Positions 24,915 to 34,082 of a stretch of 64,000 nt of DNA are shown here, piece after piece. A model generated the notes under the pieces. That model was not told the origin of the DNA, did no database searches, and saw only the letters and a list, made by a program, of their open reading frames with translations. Every line of letters starts with the position of its first letter. Positions within the stretch are counted from its first letter, which is position 1. Location: positions 1,302,001 through 1,366,000 of the forward strand of contig NZ_CP194902.1 in NCBI RefSeq assembly GCF_051027545.1, given 5' to 3'. This DNA comes from Methylocaldum sp002005105 (lineage in GTDB: Bacteria > Pseudomonadota > Gammaproteobacteria > Methylococcales > Methylococcaceae). A program made the position numbers and the translations under genes.

Positions 24915-25554
24915 GGATAGGGACCACTCGCTCGTAATTCAAAGTTTGCATGATTTCCACAGTCAATGGAGCGGCCGCCTCGTGGGGTTGAATCGCCACA
25001 TCGAGCGCGGTCAGACTGGTGACTTCGAGACCTGCATAGCCGCATGGGTTGATGGCCGAAAACGGCGACAGATCCGAACTCACGTTAAGACTTAGACCAT
25101 GATAGCTACAACCTTTGCGCACGCGCAGACCTAGCGACGCAATTTTACGTCCGTCGACGTAGACGCCGGGTGCGTCTCGCCGCGCCTCGGCCGTGATGCC
25201 ATACTGCTTGAGCAGGCCGATCACCGCGTTTTCCAGGGTGCTGACCAAGCGCCTAATTCCCAGGTTTTTCCGTCGAAGATCGACCAGCACATAAGCGATC
25301 AGTTGGCCGGGGCCGTGGTAGGTGATCTGCCCGCCGCGGTCGGTTTTCACTACGGGAATGTCCGTCGTTCGAATCATGTGCCGGACATCTCCATTCAGCC
25401 CTAGGGTATAGACCGGATGATGTTCCAATAGCCACAGCTCATCCGGCGTGTCCTCGTCGCGCTGCTCGGTGAAGTCTTGCATGGCGCGCCAAGTGGTTTC
25501 GTACTCTGTAAGGCCCAGATTGCGCAGGTGCAGGACTTCGGTTGTGTCGCTCAT
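24907..25554 (-). CDS. lipB: Octanoyl-[acyl-carrier-protein]:protein octanoyltransferase
   Basis: Transfers octanoyl from ACP to lipoate-dependent enzyme domains; LipA then finishes lipoate. 215 residues. Motifs: DELWLLEHHPVYTLG near 42, RGGQITYHGPGQLIAYVLVD near 70-90, APGVYVDGRKIASLGLRVR near 127 and YHGLSLNVSSDLSPFSAINP with the catalytic Cys in the following PCGYAG. The usual ybeD-lipB link is broken here by mgtE. Confidence 0.96.
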   Translation of the reverse strand: MSDTTEVLHLRNLGLTEYETTWRAMQDFTEQRDEDTPDELWLLEHHPVYTLGLNGDVRHMIRTTDIPVVKTDRGGQITYHGPGQLIAYVLVDLRRKNLGIRRLVSTLENAVIGLLKQYGITAEARRDAPGVYVDGRKIASLGLRVRKGCSYHGLSLNVSSDLSPFSAINPCGYAGLEVTSLTALDVAIQPHEAAAPLTVEIMQTLNYERVVPIRG

Positions 25555-25564
25555 GGGAGAGGTG

Positions 25565-27007
25565 TTACAGGAGAACCAGTGTCGCGAGACCCAGAAAGAT
25601 GAAAAAGCCCATGCCGTCCGTCATGGCAGTCAGCAGTACGCTGGTGCCGACCGCGGGATCGAGCCCCAACCGGTCGCGCACCAGAGGCACGGCGATCCCC
25701 ATGATCGCCGCCACCAATAGATTTAGCAAGGTGGCGCCCATCATGACCAGTCCGAGCTCGACGTCACGGTAAAGCAGATAGGCGATCAAGCCCAGCACGG
25801 AACCCCATACTGCTCCGTTGAGGAAACCGATGGCCAGTTCCTTGAAAACCAGCCGCTTCACATTCGAGGGATTGATCACCCCGAGGGCGATGGAGCGGAC
25901 GATCATCATGCTGGTTTGATTGCCTGTGTTGCCCCCGATGCCGGCGACGATGGGCATGAGCGAAGCCAAAGCGACCACCTTGACGATAGTGTCCTCGAAA
26001 AGGCCGATTACCCGGGTGCTGATGAAAGCCGTGACGAGATTGATTGCCAGCCAGAACCAACGGTTTTGTGCGCTTTTCCAGACGCCGGAGAAAATGTCCT
26101 CTTCTTCCAACAGGCCGGCCTGGGACAGCATCTCTTCGTCCGATTTTCGGCGAATATAATCGACGATGGCGTCTACGCCGATACGCCCCTGCAGCTTTCC
26201 CTCGCGATCCACCACCGGTGCCGACAGGAGATCGTAGCGCTCGAAGGCTCGGGCCGCCTCTTCGGCGTCGTCATCGAGATGAAAGGACACCACGTCCTTG
26301 CTCATGATTTCCGAGACCGGCTTTTCGGGAGAGGTGGTGAGCAGGCGTTTCAGAGGCAGCACACCCTTCAATACATTGTGCTCATCGACCACGAACAGCT
26401 TGTCGGTGTGTTCGGGCAGATCGCCGCGACGTCTGAGATAGCGCAACACCACGCCCAGGCTGATATCTTCCCGTATCGTGACCATGCCGAAATCCATTAG
26501 GGCTGCCACGGTGTCCTCTTCGTGCGACAGCACCGATTGCAGACGTTTTCGGTTCTGATCGTTCAGTTTCTCCAGAAGTTCCTGCAAGACTTCTTCCGGC
26601 AAGTCCGGTGCAAGATCGGCGATTTCGTCCGTTTCAAGCTGTCCCGTGGCGGATAACAGCTCATCCGTGTCCATATCGGAAATGAGCGTTTCGCGCACGG
26701 CGTCGGACACGTCGAGCAGGATCTGTCCGTCGAGTTCGGACTTGACCAGGTTCCAGACCAACAGCCGCTGTTCCAGAGGCAGCGCCTCAAGAATGTAGGC
26801 GATGTCTGCCGCATGGAGTTGGTCTAGCTTTTGTTTCAGTGCCGCCTGATGGCGCTTGTGCAGCAGGGTTTCCACCAAGTCGTGGCGGGGCATCGCGCGC
26901 TGTTGGAGAATGGTCTCCTCGAGCTTCTGTTTGTTAAGCAGCGTGATGACCTCTTCCAGATGATGCTTGAGTGTTTCTTCGGGAGGAGTGGTATTCGGTT
27001 CTGCCAT
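25565..27007 (-). CDS. mgtE: Magnesium transporter MgtE
   Basis: Mg2+-gated magnesium channel, 480 residues. N-terminal helical MgtE domain with LHAADIAYILEALPLEQRLL (about 43-63), then a pair of CBS domains (about 160-290: DLPEHTDKLFVVDEHNVLKG and YDLLSAPVVDREGKLQGRIG), then a five-helix pore beginning near 310, with the family signature IVAGIGGNTGNQTSMMIVRS and the closing AMTDGMGFFIFLGLATLVLL. Just upstream of lipB with a 10-base gap, so probably cotranscribed with it. Confidence 0.96.
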   Translation of the reverse strand: MAEPNTTPPEETLKHHLEEVITLLNKQKLEETILQQRAMPRHDLVETLLHKRHQAALKQKLDQLHAADIAYILEALPLEQRLLVWNLVKSELDGQILLDVSDAVRETLISDMDTDELLSATGQLETDEIADLAPDLPEEVLQELLEKLNDQNRKRLQSVLSHEEDTVAALMDFGMVTIREDISLGVVLRYLRRRGDLPEHTDKLFVVDEHNVLKGVLPLKRLLTTSPEKPVSEIMSKDVVSFHLDDDAEEAARAFERYDLLSAPVVDREGKLQGRIGVDAIVDYIRRKSDEEMLSQAGLLEEEDIFSGVWKSAQNRWFWLAINLVTAFISTRVIGLFEDTIVKVVALASLMPIVAGIGGNTGNQTSMMIVRSIALGVINPSNVKRLVFKELAIGFLNGAVWGSVLGLIAYLLYRDVELGLVMMGATLLNLLVAAIMGIAVPLVRDRLGLDPAVGTSVLLTAMTDGMGFFIFLGLATLVLL

Positions 27008-27198
27008 GAAACGCTCGGTCGGTGCTGCTCAGCGGGTTCGGAAGGACAATGCGAGGTGGGCGAAGTCGAGCGGATCGGTTATTGCATAAGGCGAGATTCC
27101 TCTCAAATATTAAATATTAGGTTGCGCCAGGCTCTTGCCCGGACTGTCCGAGCACCGCGCAACGCTGCCATCGGGCTGTTGCGTAGTAGCTTTACATC

Positions 27199-27471
27199 TC
27201 ACAGAGCCATGATGACCTCGGTGCAACGGGTCAGATCCTGATAAATGGCATCCAGTTGCGCTTTGCTTTCGGCCCGGATAGTCACGGTGACTGCCGTGAA
27301 CCTCCCTCCTTGGCTGGGACGAGCGGTCACGGCGTCTTCGGTCAGGTTCGGAGCGTGACGGCGCACAATTTCGGCAATCAACCCGTCGAAGTCCGGTCGG
27401 CTGTGGCCGAACGCCTTGATCGGAAAGTCGCAAGGGAACTGGAGCAGCGCAGCGGGAGTTTCGGTATTCAT
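27199..27471 (-). CDS. ybeD: YbeD family (DUF493) protein
   Basis: 90-residue regulatory-fold protein of the UPF0250/DUF493 family, related to ACT domains; in enterobacteria it is proposed to act near lipoate metabolism. Seen: LLQFPCDFPIKAFGHSRPDF at the N-terminus, TARPSQGGRFTAVTVTIRAE in the middle and DAIYQDLTRCTEVIMAL at the end. It overlaps dat by four bases. No gene was recognised in the 191 bases to mgtE; that gap is AT-rich (TTAAATATTA) with an imperfect GCAAC/GTTGC hairpin and could hold the lipB-lipA/mgtE promoter. Confidence 0.92.
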   Translation of the reverse strand: MNTETPAALLQFPCDFPIKAFGHSRPDFDGLIAEIVRRHAPNLTEDAVTARPSQGGRFTAVTVTIRAESKAQLDAIYQDLTRCTEVIMAL

Positions 27472-28316
27472 GCCGTGCGTAACCTCTGTTTATATGCTTG
27501 GTAAATGGCTTGCATTCGCGACCAAAGGGGCCCTGGTTCACCGCCGCCAACGGGTACGCCATCGAGTTCGATGACGGGGAGAATCTCCCGGGTCGAACTG
27601 GTCAGCCAAATTTCTGAAGCACGCTTCAAATCATCCAAACGGATGCGCTGTTCGACCGCAGGCACGTTGTTTTCCAGTGCCAGTTCCAACACCAGATCGC
27701 GGGTGATCCCAGGCAAGAGGTCGTTGCCCTTGGGGGGGGTCACCAGGATACCGTCGACAACCGCGAATACATTGCTCGCGGCGCCTTCGGTGACCCATCC
27801 GTCACGGGTCAGGATGGCTTCCGCTGCGCCGCGATCCACGGCCTCTTGCCGCAACAGCACATTAGCGAGCAGCGTGATGGCTTTGATATGGCACCACTGC
27901 CAGCGGATATCGTCCATGGTGACGGCGCATACCCCGCTGGTGGGAATGGGCGCGATAGGCGAGCACATGACGAATACGGTCGGATTGACGTCCGCCGGGA
28001 TGGCATGGTCCCGTTTTGGCGCGACTCCGCGCGTGACTTGTAGATAGAGATATTGATCATGCGCCCCGGCAATAAGACGGTCGAATATGTCCGCCCATTG
28101 ACTATCCGAAAGGGGATTCGTCATCCGAATGCCGCGCAGGCTGTTATCTAGCCGGCGCAAATGTTCGTCCAGCCGGAACGGACGTCCCCCGTAGACGGGA
28201 ATGACTTCGTAAACGCCGTCGCCGAATAGAAAGCCGCGGTCCAAAACGGATACCTTGGCGTTGTTCGGTGGTAAATAGTCCCCGTTCAGATAGACGAGGC
28301 AGTCGTTTTGTGCCAT
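27468..28316 (-). CDS. dat: D-amino-acid aminotransferase (class IV PLP)
   Basis: Fold-IV aminotransferase interconverting D-amino acids, probably supplying D-Ala/D-Glu for cell wall. 282 residues: VSVLDRGFLFGDGVYEVIPV near 26, YLYLQVTRGVAPKRDH near 95, PLP lysine in CHIKAITLLANVL near 145 and the TEGAASNVFAVVDG phosphate-binding stretch near 178. It lies between dacA and ybeD, matching other proteobacteria where dacA-dat-ybeD-lipB-lipA cluster. Branched-chain aminotransferase (IlvE) or ADC lyase are alternatives; the cluster favours Dat. Confidence 0.87.
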   Translation of the reverse strand: MAQNDCLVYLNGDYLPPNNAKVSVLDRGFLFGDGVYEVIPVYGGRPFRLDEHLRRLDNSLRGIRMTNPLSDSQWADIFDRLIAGAHDQYLYLQVTRGVAPKRDHAIPADVNPTVFVMCSPIAPIPTSGVCAVTMDDIRWQWCHIKAITLLANVLLRQEAVDRGAAEAILTRDGWVTEGAASNVFAVVDGILVTPPKGNDLLPGITRDLVLELALENNVPAVEQRIRLDDLKRASEIWLTSSTREILPVIELDGVPVGGGEPGPLWSRMQAIYQAYKQRLRTA

Positions 28317-28335
28317 TTAAGCCGGCTCCCCGTGT

Positions 28336-29481
28336 TTATTTGAAGAACAATCGGGCTTGGTCGAACGTTCGACGGAAAAATCCGCCTTGGTTGACGACTT
28401 TCAGGGCCACCAGATCCTGTTGGCCGACGGTCTGATCATTGAATGTCACTTTTACCATGCCGAGTTTGTCGCCTTGTTTCACCGGAGCGACGACCATGCC
28501 GTTGACTTCTATGCCAGCTTTGAGATTTTGGTACTGGCCGCGCGGGAACGTGACGTAGAAATCACGGTTGAGACCCAAAGCCAGTTCGGTGTCTTCGCCC
28601 TTCCACACTCGGGTTTCGGATAATTTTTCGTTGGCTTTGTAGATCGGCCGAGTTTCGAAGAAACGGTAGCCATAATTGAGCAGAGCCTGGTTGGCATTGG
28701 CTCGATCATTATCGCTTTTGGTGCCCAAGACTACGGAGATCAGTCTCATGTTTTCTCTTACCGCGGATGTCACCAAACAGAATCCCGCGCCCTCGGTATG
28801 TCCGGTTTTCACGCCGTCAACGGTCGGGTCGCGCCATAATAGGCGGTTGCGGTTATGCTGCTTGATGCCGTTGAATTCAAATTCCTTGATGGCGTGCCAT
28901 TTATAGAACTCGGGGAATTCGTCGATCATGGCACGAGTGAGAATAACCAAATCGCGAGCGGTCGTATAATGCTCGGGATCCGGCAAGCCCATGCTGTTCT
29001 TGTAATGGGTGTTCTTCATACCCAGCCGTTCGGCCTGTTGGTTCATCATCTGAGCGAACACGGCTTCGTCGCCGGCAATATGTTCGGCCAAGGCCACGCT
29101 AGCGTCATTTCCGGACTGAACGATCATGCCCTTGAGCAGCATTTCGACCGGAATCTGGGCGCCGACCTGGGCGAACATGCGCGATCCTTCGGTGCGCCAG
29201 GCTTTTTCACTCACCATGACCATGTCATCCAGTTTTAGATGGCCTGCGGCCAATTCCCGGAATACCACGTAGGCGGTCATGATCTTGGTCAGGCTGGCAG
29301 GCTCGAGGCGTTCATCCGCATTGCTCTCGGCGAGCACGCGTCCGCTGTTGAAATCCGCCAGAATATAAGCCTTGGCGCCGATTTCGGGGGGCGCCGGGAT
29401 CAAAACCTGATCGGCGAGGCTGAGACGGTAAAATCCGAGCAAGGCGAAAAGGAAAAGCAAGCTGGGTAATTTTATTTTCAC
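28336..29481 (-). CDS. dacA: D-alanyl-D-alanine carboxypeptidase (PBP5/6, DacA/DacC)
   Basis: Trims the terminal D-Ala of peptidoglycan pentapeptides. 381 residues; signal peptide MKIKLPSLLFLFALLGFYRL then mature N-terminus near ADQV. Active site: SLTK with Ser 63, SGND motif (SxN) in MIVQSGNDASVALAEH near 122, KTGHTEGAG near 222. The C-terminal PBP5-like domain (about 275-360) and an amphipathic anchor helix (FFRRTFDQARLFFK) follow. In the elongation gene cluster, downstream of mltB with a 97-base gap. Confidence 0.95.
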   Translation of the reverse strand: MKIKLPSLLFLFALLGFYRLSLADQVLIPAPPEIGAKAYILADFNSGRVLAESNADERLEPASLTKIMTAYVVFRELAAGHLKLDDMVMVSEKAWRTEGSRMFAQVGAQIPVEMLLKGMIVQSGNDASVALAEHIAGDEAVFAQMMNQQAERLGMKNTHYKNSMGLPDPEHYTTARDLVILTRAMIDEFPEFYKWHAIKEFEFNGIKQHNRNRLLWRDPTVDGVKTGHTEGAGFCLVTSAVRENMRLISVVLGTKSDNDRANANQALLNYGYRFFETRPIYKANEKLSETRVWKGEDTELALGLNRDFYVTFPRGQYQNLKAGIEVNGMVVAPVKQGDKLGMVKVTFNDQTVGQQDLVALKVVNQGGFFRRTFDQARLFFK

Positions 29482-29578
29482 GGCTTTCTGCTTTCGGTCA
29501 GGTTAAAAATCGGCGCCGCATTGTAACACGGGCATGCGGCGTTCCGGGGCCGCCGGATAAGGCATTGGAGTCTTTGGG

Positions 29579-30586
29579 TCAGGACGAACTACCGGCGCTA
29601 CGGCGAGAAACCAATTCACGACTCAGTTCGTAGGCGGCCATCGCGTATAGCGGGCTATGGTTGTAGCGGGTGATGACGTAAAAATTGTGAAGCCCCAGCC
29701 AATAGACAGGCCCCGTTTCTTCATCGAGTTTGACCAGAGCAGCCTTGACGTTGGCGGGCAAGGACGCGCTGGAATCGATGACGCCAAGCGAAAGCCATTC
29801 CTGCAAGGTTCGGCTCGGTTTTAGGTTGCCGTTTGCCAGCCGCTCGTGTACAGCGCCGTTCACCGAAGCGGGGAAGGCTACCGGCTCGCCCGACTGCCAT
29901 CCATGAACGGAGAAATAACGGGCGACACTGGCAATGGCGTCGGCCGGATTGTTCCAGATGTCGCGTCGTTGATCGCCGTCGCCATCGGCGGCATATCTCC
30001 GATAGCTGCTCGGCATGAACTGCGGCATACCCATCGCGCCCGCGTAGGATCCCGTGGGACTGCCGGGATTCATGTGTTCTTCCCGGCATAACACCAGGAA
30101 CTCTTCTAACTCGCGCCGGAAAAACTCGGCCCGTTTCGGATAGGCAAAGGCCAGAGTTGAAAGTGCGTCGATCACCCGGTACTTGCCCGGCGACTGGCCG
30201 TAGCTGGTTTCGATTCCGATAATGGCGACGATCACCTCGGCGGGAACGCCGTATTTACTGGCCGTGGCCTTCAAAGCGGCAGCGTTCTTGCCCCAGAAGT
30301 CGACCCCGCTTTGTATGCGTTTCTCGGTGAGAAACAGCTTGCGGTAGACATGCCAAGGCTTGGCTTCATATGGTTTGGCCATGGCTTCGAGAATCTTTTC
30401 CTGGATGGTCACGTCCTGGAATATCTTGTTGAGTTCTGAGGCGCTGAAGTGATGTTTGCGGCTCATATCCCGAATGAAAGTTCGGACGTCCGGTCGCTGC
30501 GGCAGACTTTCCGCAGCCTTCCCGAGTGAAGAAAAGCCATAAAGAGAAGCAATGAGCAAAATGAGACTGAGGGATCTCATAATCAT
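29579..30586 (-). CDS. mltB: Lytic murein transglycosylase B
   Basis: Lytic transglycosylase cleaving the glycan strand of peptidoglycan. 335 residues. N-terminal signal peptide without lipobox; catalytic Glu in VIVAIIGIETSYGQSPG near 125, GAMGMPQFMPSSYRRYAADG near 190 and RRDIWNNPADAIASVARYFS near 220, all of the MltB family. ATG 30586 overlaps the rodA stop (ATGA); a second ATG at 30580 is possible. Confidence 0.94.
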   Translation of the reverse strand: MIMRSLSLILLIASLYGFSSLGKAAESLPQRPDVRTFIRDMSRKHHFSASELNKIFQDVTIQEKILEAMAKPYEAKPWHVYRKLFLTEKRIQSGVDFWGKNAAALKATASKYGVPAEVIVAIIGIETSYGQSPGKYRVIDALSTLAFAYPKRAEFFRRELEEFLVLCREEHMNPGSPTGSYAGAMGMPQFMPSSYRRYAADGDGDQRRDIWNNPADAIASVARYFSVHGWQSGEPVAFPASVNGAVHERLANGNLKPSRTLQEWLSLGVIDSSASLPANVKAALVKLDEETGPVYWLGLHNFYVITRYNHSPLYAMAAYELSRELVSRRSAGSSS

Positions 30587-31719
30587 CCGTTCGGCAGGAG
30601 TTTACGATGGGTCTGGACGGACATTAGCATACCGAACCCGGCGAGCAGGGTCACCATTGACGTGCCGCCGTAGCTGATCAAGGGCAGGGGTACTCCCACC
30701 ACAGGGAGAATGCCGATCACCATGCCGATGTTGACGAATACATATACAAAGAAAGTCACGGTCAGCGCCCCGGCCAGGAGTCGGCTATAGTTGTCCTGCG
30801 CCTGGACCACGATGTAAAAACAACGCCCGAGAACAAACAAATAAAGCCCCAAAAGGCCCAAGCAGCCGACCAATCCGAACTCCTCGGCGAACACCGCAAA
30901 AATGAAATCGGTGGAGCGCTCCGGCAGAAATTCCAGGTGCGCCTGCGTGCCGTGTAGCCATCCTTTGCCGTAGATGCCGCCGGAACCGATCGCGATTTTG
31001 GATTGAATAATGTGATAACCGCGTCCTAAAGGGTCCCCTTCCGGGTTCAGGAATGTCAAAACCCGATCCCGCTGATAGCCGTGCATAAAGTGCCAGCCTA
31101 CAGGTAGCAAGCTTCCACCCAAAATTGCAAGGGCCAGTATGTAGCGCCACGGGATTCCCGCGAGGAACACCACGGCCGAGCCGGCGCTGGCTACCAATAC
31201 AGCCGTGCCGAGGTCCGGCTGCTTGGCGATCAGCGCCGTGGGAATCAGAACCAATACACCGGCAAGAACCAATTGCTTCAATCGTAGCGGAGATGTATTT
31301 CCGGACAAATACCAGGCGATCATCATGGGGGTGGACAACTTGGTCAGTTCGGATGGTTGAAAGCGAATGATTCCGAGGTCTAGCCAGCGTTGGGCGCCCA
31401 TGCTTATCTTGCCCATCACCAGAACGGCTGTCAGAAGCAGTGCTCCGAGCAGATAAAGAACCGGACTATAAAACTTGAAGTGACGCGGGTGAATTTGCGC
31501 GATGGCGATCATGATGGCCATCGCCAGCCCGAGGCGCGCCGACTGACGTAAGAGTACGTTTATATCTTGGCCGCCGGAGCTATAAAGGATGATGAAGGCG
31601 AGAGTGCACAATCCTCCCAGTCCGGCCAACAGCGGCACGTCGATATGGAACTTTTGCAGCGGCGAAACGTGCTGAGGCGGCGTGATCCGGAGTTGAGCGA
31701 GAACGGGGTCTATGTTCAT
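30583..31719 (-). CDS. rodA: Rod-shape peptidoglycan polymerase RodA
   Basis: SEDS-family glycosyltransferase that works with PBP2 in cell elongation; 378 residues with about ten membrane helices. Signatures: RWLDLGIIRFQPSELTKLS (about 108), AKQPDLGTAVLVASAGSAVV near 165, GSGGIYGKGWLHGTQAHLEF near 245 with FLPERSTDFIFAVFAEEFG, and VVGVPLPLISYGGTSMVT near 342. It overlaps mrdA (4 bases) and mltB (4 bases). Confidence 0.97.
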   Translation of the reverse strand: MNIDPVLAQLRITPPQHVSPLQKFHIDVPLLAGLGGLCTLAFIILYSSGGQDINVLLRQSARLGLAMAIMIAIAQIHPRHFKFYSPVLYLLGALLLTAVLVMGKISMGAQRWLDLGIIRFQPSELTKLSTPMMIAWYLSGNTSPLRLKQLVLAGVLVLIPTALIAKQPDLGTAVLVASAGSAVVFLAGIPWRYILALAILGGSLLPVGWHFMHGYQRDRVLTFLNPEGDPLGRGYHIIQSKIAIGSGGIYGKGWLHGTQAHLEFLPERSTDFIFAVFAEEFGLVGCLGLLGLYLFVLGRCFYIVVQAQDNYSRLLAGALTVTFFVYVFVNIGMVIGILPVVGVPLPLISYGGTSMVTLLAGFGMLMSVQTHRKLLPNG

Positions 31720-33560
31720 GGGTTTTCCAGTAGATACTGATCCATGATGGCGCGGGCGATCGGGGCAGCGACGGACCCGCCATGCCCACCGTTTTCGGCA
31801 AGTACGGCGATCGCGATGCGAGGCGCTTCCGCCGGCGCGAAGGCTATGAACCAGGCGTGATCGCGCATAGCCTTGGTAATCTTCAAGTTCTTGTATTCTT
31901 GGTCTTGCCTCACGGTGAACACCTGTGCGGTCCCGGTTTTGCCGGCGACGGTATATGAAAGCCCGTGGGCTATTCCTTTGGCTGTACCCCGTTGACTATG
32001 GACCACATCGACCATAGCATCAATCACCGTACGCCAGTGCTCGGGTCTGAGATCGGCGACAAATTCGTCACCGCTCTTAGGGTAGGGGTTTTGGATCTCG
32101 TACGGAGCTTTCATGGTGTCCACGACCCGAGGTTCCACGTTTCGCCCTCGACTGGCGAGTACCGCCGTGGCTCTGGCTAGTTGGACAGGCGTAACTTGGA
32201 CATAGCCCTGTCCAATGCCCGCGATGACCGTCTCGCCGGGATACCATACTTGCTTGCGCTTTTTTTTCTTCCATTCCTTCGAAGGAAAGAGGCCTGATTT
32301 TTCGCCGACGAGATCGATTCCGGTTCGCTCCCCGAAGCCGAATAGCTGCATGAAATCATGTAGCTGGTCGATGCCGATATGGTGGGCGAGGTCGTAGAAG
32401 AAAACGTCGCAGGATTGGGTGATGGCCGATTTGAGATCCACTGAGCCGTGTCCTTGCTTGCGCCAGTCCCGGTACTTGTGGTCCGCGTTGGGAAGGCGGT
32501 AATAACCGGGGCAAAGCACTCGTCTTGCCGGACTTATGTCCAGGATTTTTAAACCCGCCAAGCTCACGAACGGCTTAATCGTCGAGCCCGGGGGATACGC
32601 GCCCCGCAGTGCCCGGTCGTATAGCGGCCGCTCCGGTGCATTCTGAAGGATATCGTAGTCTTCTTTGCGGATGCCGTGGATAAACGGATTAGGATCGAAG
32701 CCTGGTTTACTAACTAATACCAATACTCTGCCGGTAGCAGGATCTAGGGCGACCACCGATCCGTCATACTCGCCGAGCGCATCGAACGCGGTTTTCTGCA
32801 ATCGGATGTCCAGCGAAAGATAAAGATCGGCTCCCGCTACGGGATCAGTGGTGTTCAGCACCTGGATAGCGCGGCCCTGGACGTTGGTCTCGTATTCCTC
32901 GTAGCCAGTCTTGCCATGCAAAACGGATTCGTAGGCCTTTTCGATGCCGCTCTTTCCGATATGGTAGGTTCCGCGGTATTGTGCCGGGTCCAGTGATCGG
33001 AGCTCAGCTTCGTTAATGCGAGCTACGTAGCCTACGACATGGGATGTCAAATGGCCGTAAGGGTAACTGCGCATGAACCGAGTTCGGATTTCGACGCCGG
33101 GGAAATAAGGCATCTTGACAGCGAAGCGGGCAATTTCTTCCTCTGTCAATTCCAGGCGCAAGGGTACGCTTTCGAAACTTTTTCGTTGGCTTTTTTGAGC
33201 TTTGAATCGGCTTATATCTTCGTCGCTCAGATTGAGCAGGTTCTTGAGTTCGGCTAAGGTGGCGTTCAGATCCGGAACCTGCTCGGGAATGATTTCCAAG
33301 CTATAAGTGGCCGTATTGTCTGCCAGAACTTCGCCATTACGGTCGAGAATCAAGCCGCGGGACGGCGCTAATGGAGATATCTTGACCTGATTGTCTCGCG
33401 ATAAGGTCGTGTAGTGCTCGTGCCCCATCACCTGGAGATAAATCAGGCGAATTACAAGTCCCGCGGTAGCCAGCAGCATGAATAGCACGCTGGCGGCGAT
33501 GCGGTTGAGAAACAGTCGGTTCTCGTAAAACTTGCCTTTGAGGTCGAAGGGGCGGCTCAT
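31716..33560 (-). CDS. mrdA: Penicillin-binding protein 2
   Basis: Monofunctional transpeptidase of the elongation complex. Cytoplasmic tail, one membrane helix (IAASVLFMLLATAGLVIRLI), a dimerisation region, then the transpeptidase domain with YPPGSTIKPFVSLAGL (STIK), a SxN motif as SCDVFFYDLAHHIG and VAGKTGTAQV. GTG 33569 is in frame but ATG 33560 (MSRPFDLKGKFYENRLFLNR) gives the usual start and 614 residues. Between mreD and rodA. Confidence 0.96.
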   Translation of the reverse strand: MSRPFDLKGKFYENRLFLNRIAASVLFMLLATAGLVIRLIYLQVMGHEHYTTLSRDNQVKISPLAPSRGLILDRNGEVLADNTATYSLEIIPEQVPDLNATLAELKNLLNLSDEDISRFKAQKSQRKSFESVPLRLELTEEEIARFAVKMPYFPGVEIRTRFMRSYPYGHLTSHVVGYVARINEAELRSLDPAQYRGTYHIGKSGIEKAYESVLHGKTGYEEYETNVQGRAIQVLNTTDPVAGADLYLSLDIRLQKTAFDALGEYDGSVVALDPATGRVLVLVSKPGFDPNPFIHGIRKEDYDILQNAPERPLYDRALRGAYPPGSTIKPFVSLAGLKILDISPARRVLCPGYYRLPNADHKYRDWRKQGHGSVDLKSAITQSCDVFFYDLAHHIGIDQLHDFMQLFGFGERTGIDLVGEKSGLFPSKEWKKKKRKQVWYPGETVIAGIGQGYVQVTPVQLARATAVLASRGRNVEPRVVDTMKAPYEIQNPYPKSGDEFVADLRPEHWRTVIDAMVDVVHSQRGTAKGIAHGLSYTVAGKTGTAQVFTVRQDQEYKNLKITKAMRDHAWFIAFAPAEAPRIAIAVLAENGGHGGSVAAPIARAIMDQYLLENP

Positions 33561-33587
33561 AGCGATCACTTACCGCATAGCCGAACG

Positions 33588-34082
33588 TTAGAAGATGCTG
33601 AAATGGCGCCTGATTCGCCGTAGCGTCATCAAAACCGCCGGCCAGGCGAGTGCGCCGGTGAATGATGGTAGCCAATATGCCCAATTTAGGACATTCATGT
33701 TTTTGATGTTTTGCGTCCAGAGGATCAGAAATTGGCTGATCAGCAGGAGCAGGAGTATCCAGAGAGATTGCTGGGGGAGCGGGTAAAGGCGCAGTCGGCG
33801 ATACAATCGCAGACTGACATAGGCAATGACGGAGTAAGCCAGGGCATGCTGACCTAACATGCGCCCGGTTAGGGTGTCGACGAAAAGTCCGGTGAGCCAG
33901 GCCGTGCCTACCCCTACACGGTCCGGTATCGCAATCGTCCAGTAAATCAGGAACAAAGCGGTCCAATCAGGGTTGAGTACGAATAGCTCGTGAGGTAAGG
34001 GCAGAATGCGCAAAGTCATGGCAAATACCAGGCTTAGCGGTACCACCATCAGTCCGGCCGAGGACGATTTAACGGTCGCCAT
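33588..34082 (-). CDS. mreD: Rod shape-determining protein MreD
   Basis: Integral membrane component of the elongasome, 164 residues with five or six predicted helices (for example LILWTQNIKNMNVLNWAYWL) and the central DRVGVGTAWLTGLFVDTLTG, a strongly conserved MreD segment. It overlaps the mreC stop by 14 bases. Recognised from position and family pattern. Confidence 0.95.
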   Translation of the reverse strand: MATVKSSSAGLMVVPLSLVFAMTLRILPLPHELFVLNPDWTALFLIYWTIAIPDRVGVGTAWLTGLFVDTLTGRMLGQHALAYSVIAYVSLRLYRRLRLYPLPQQSLWILLLLLISQFLILWTQNIKNMNVLNWAYWLPSFTGALAWPAVLMTLRRIRRHFSIF

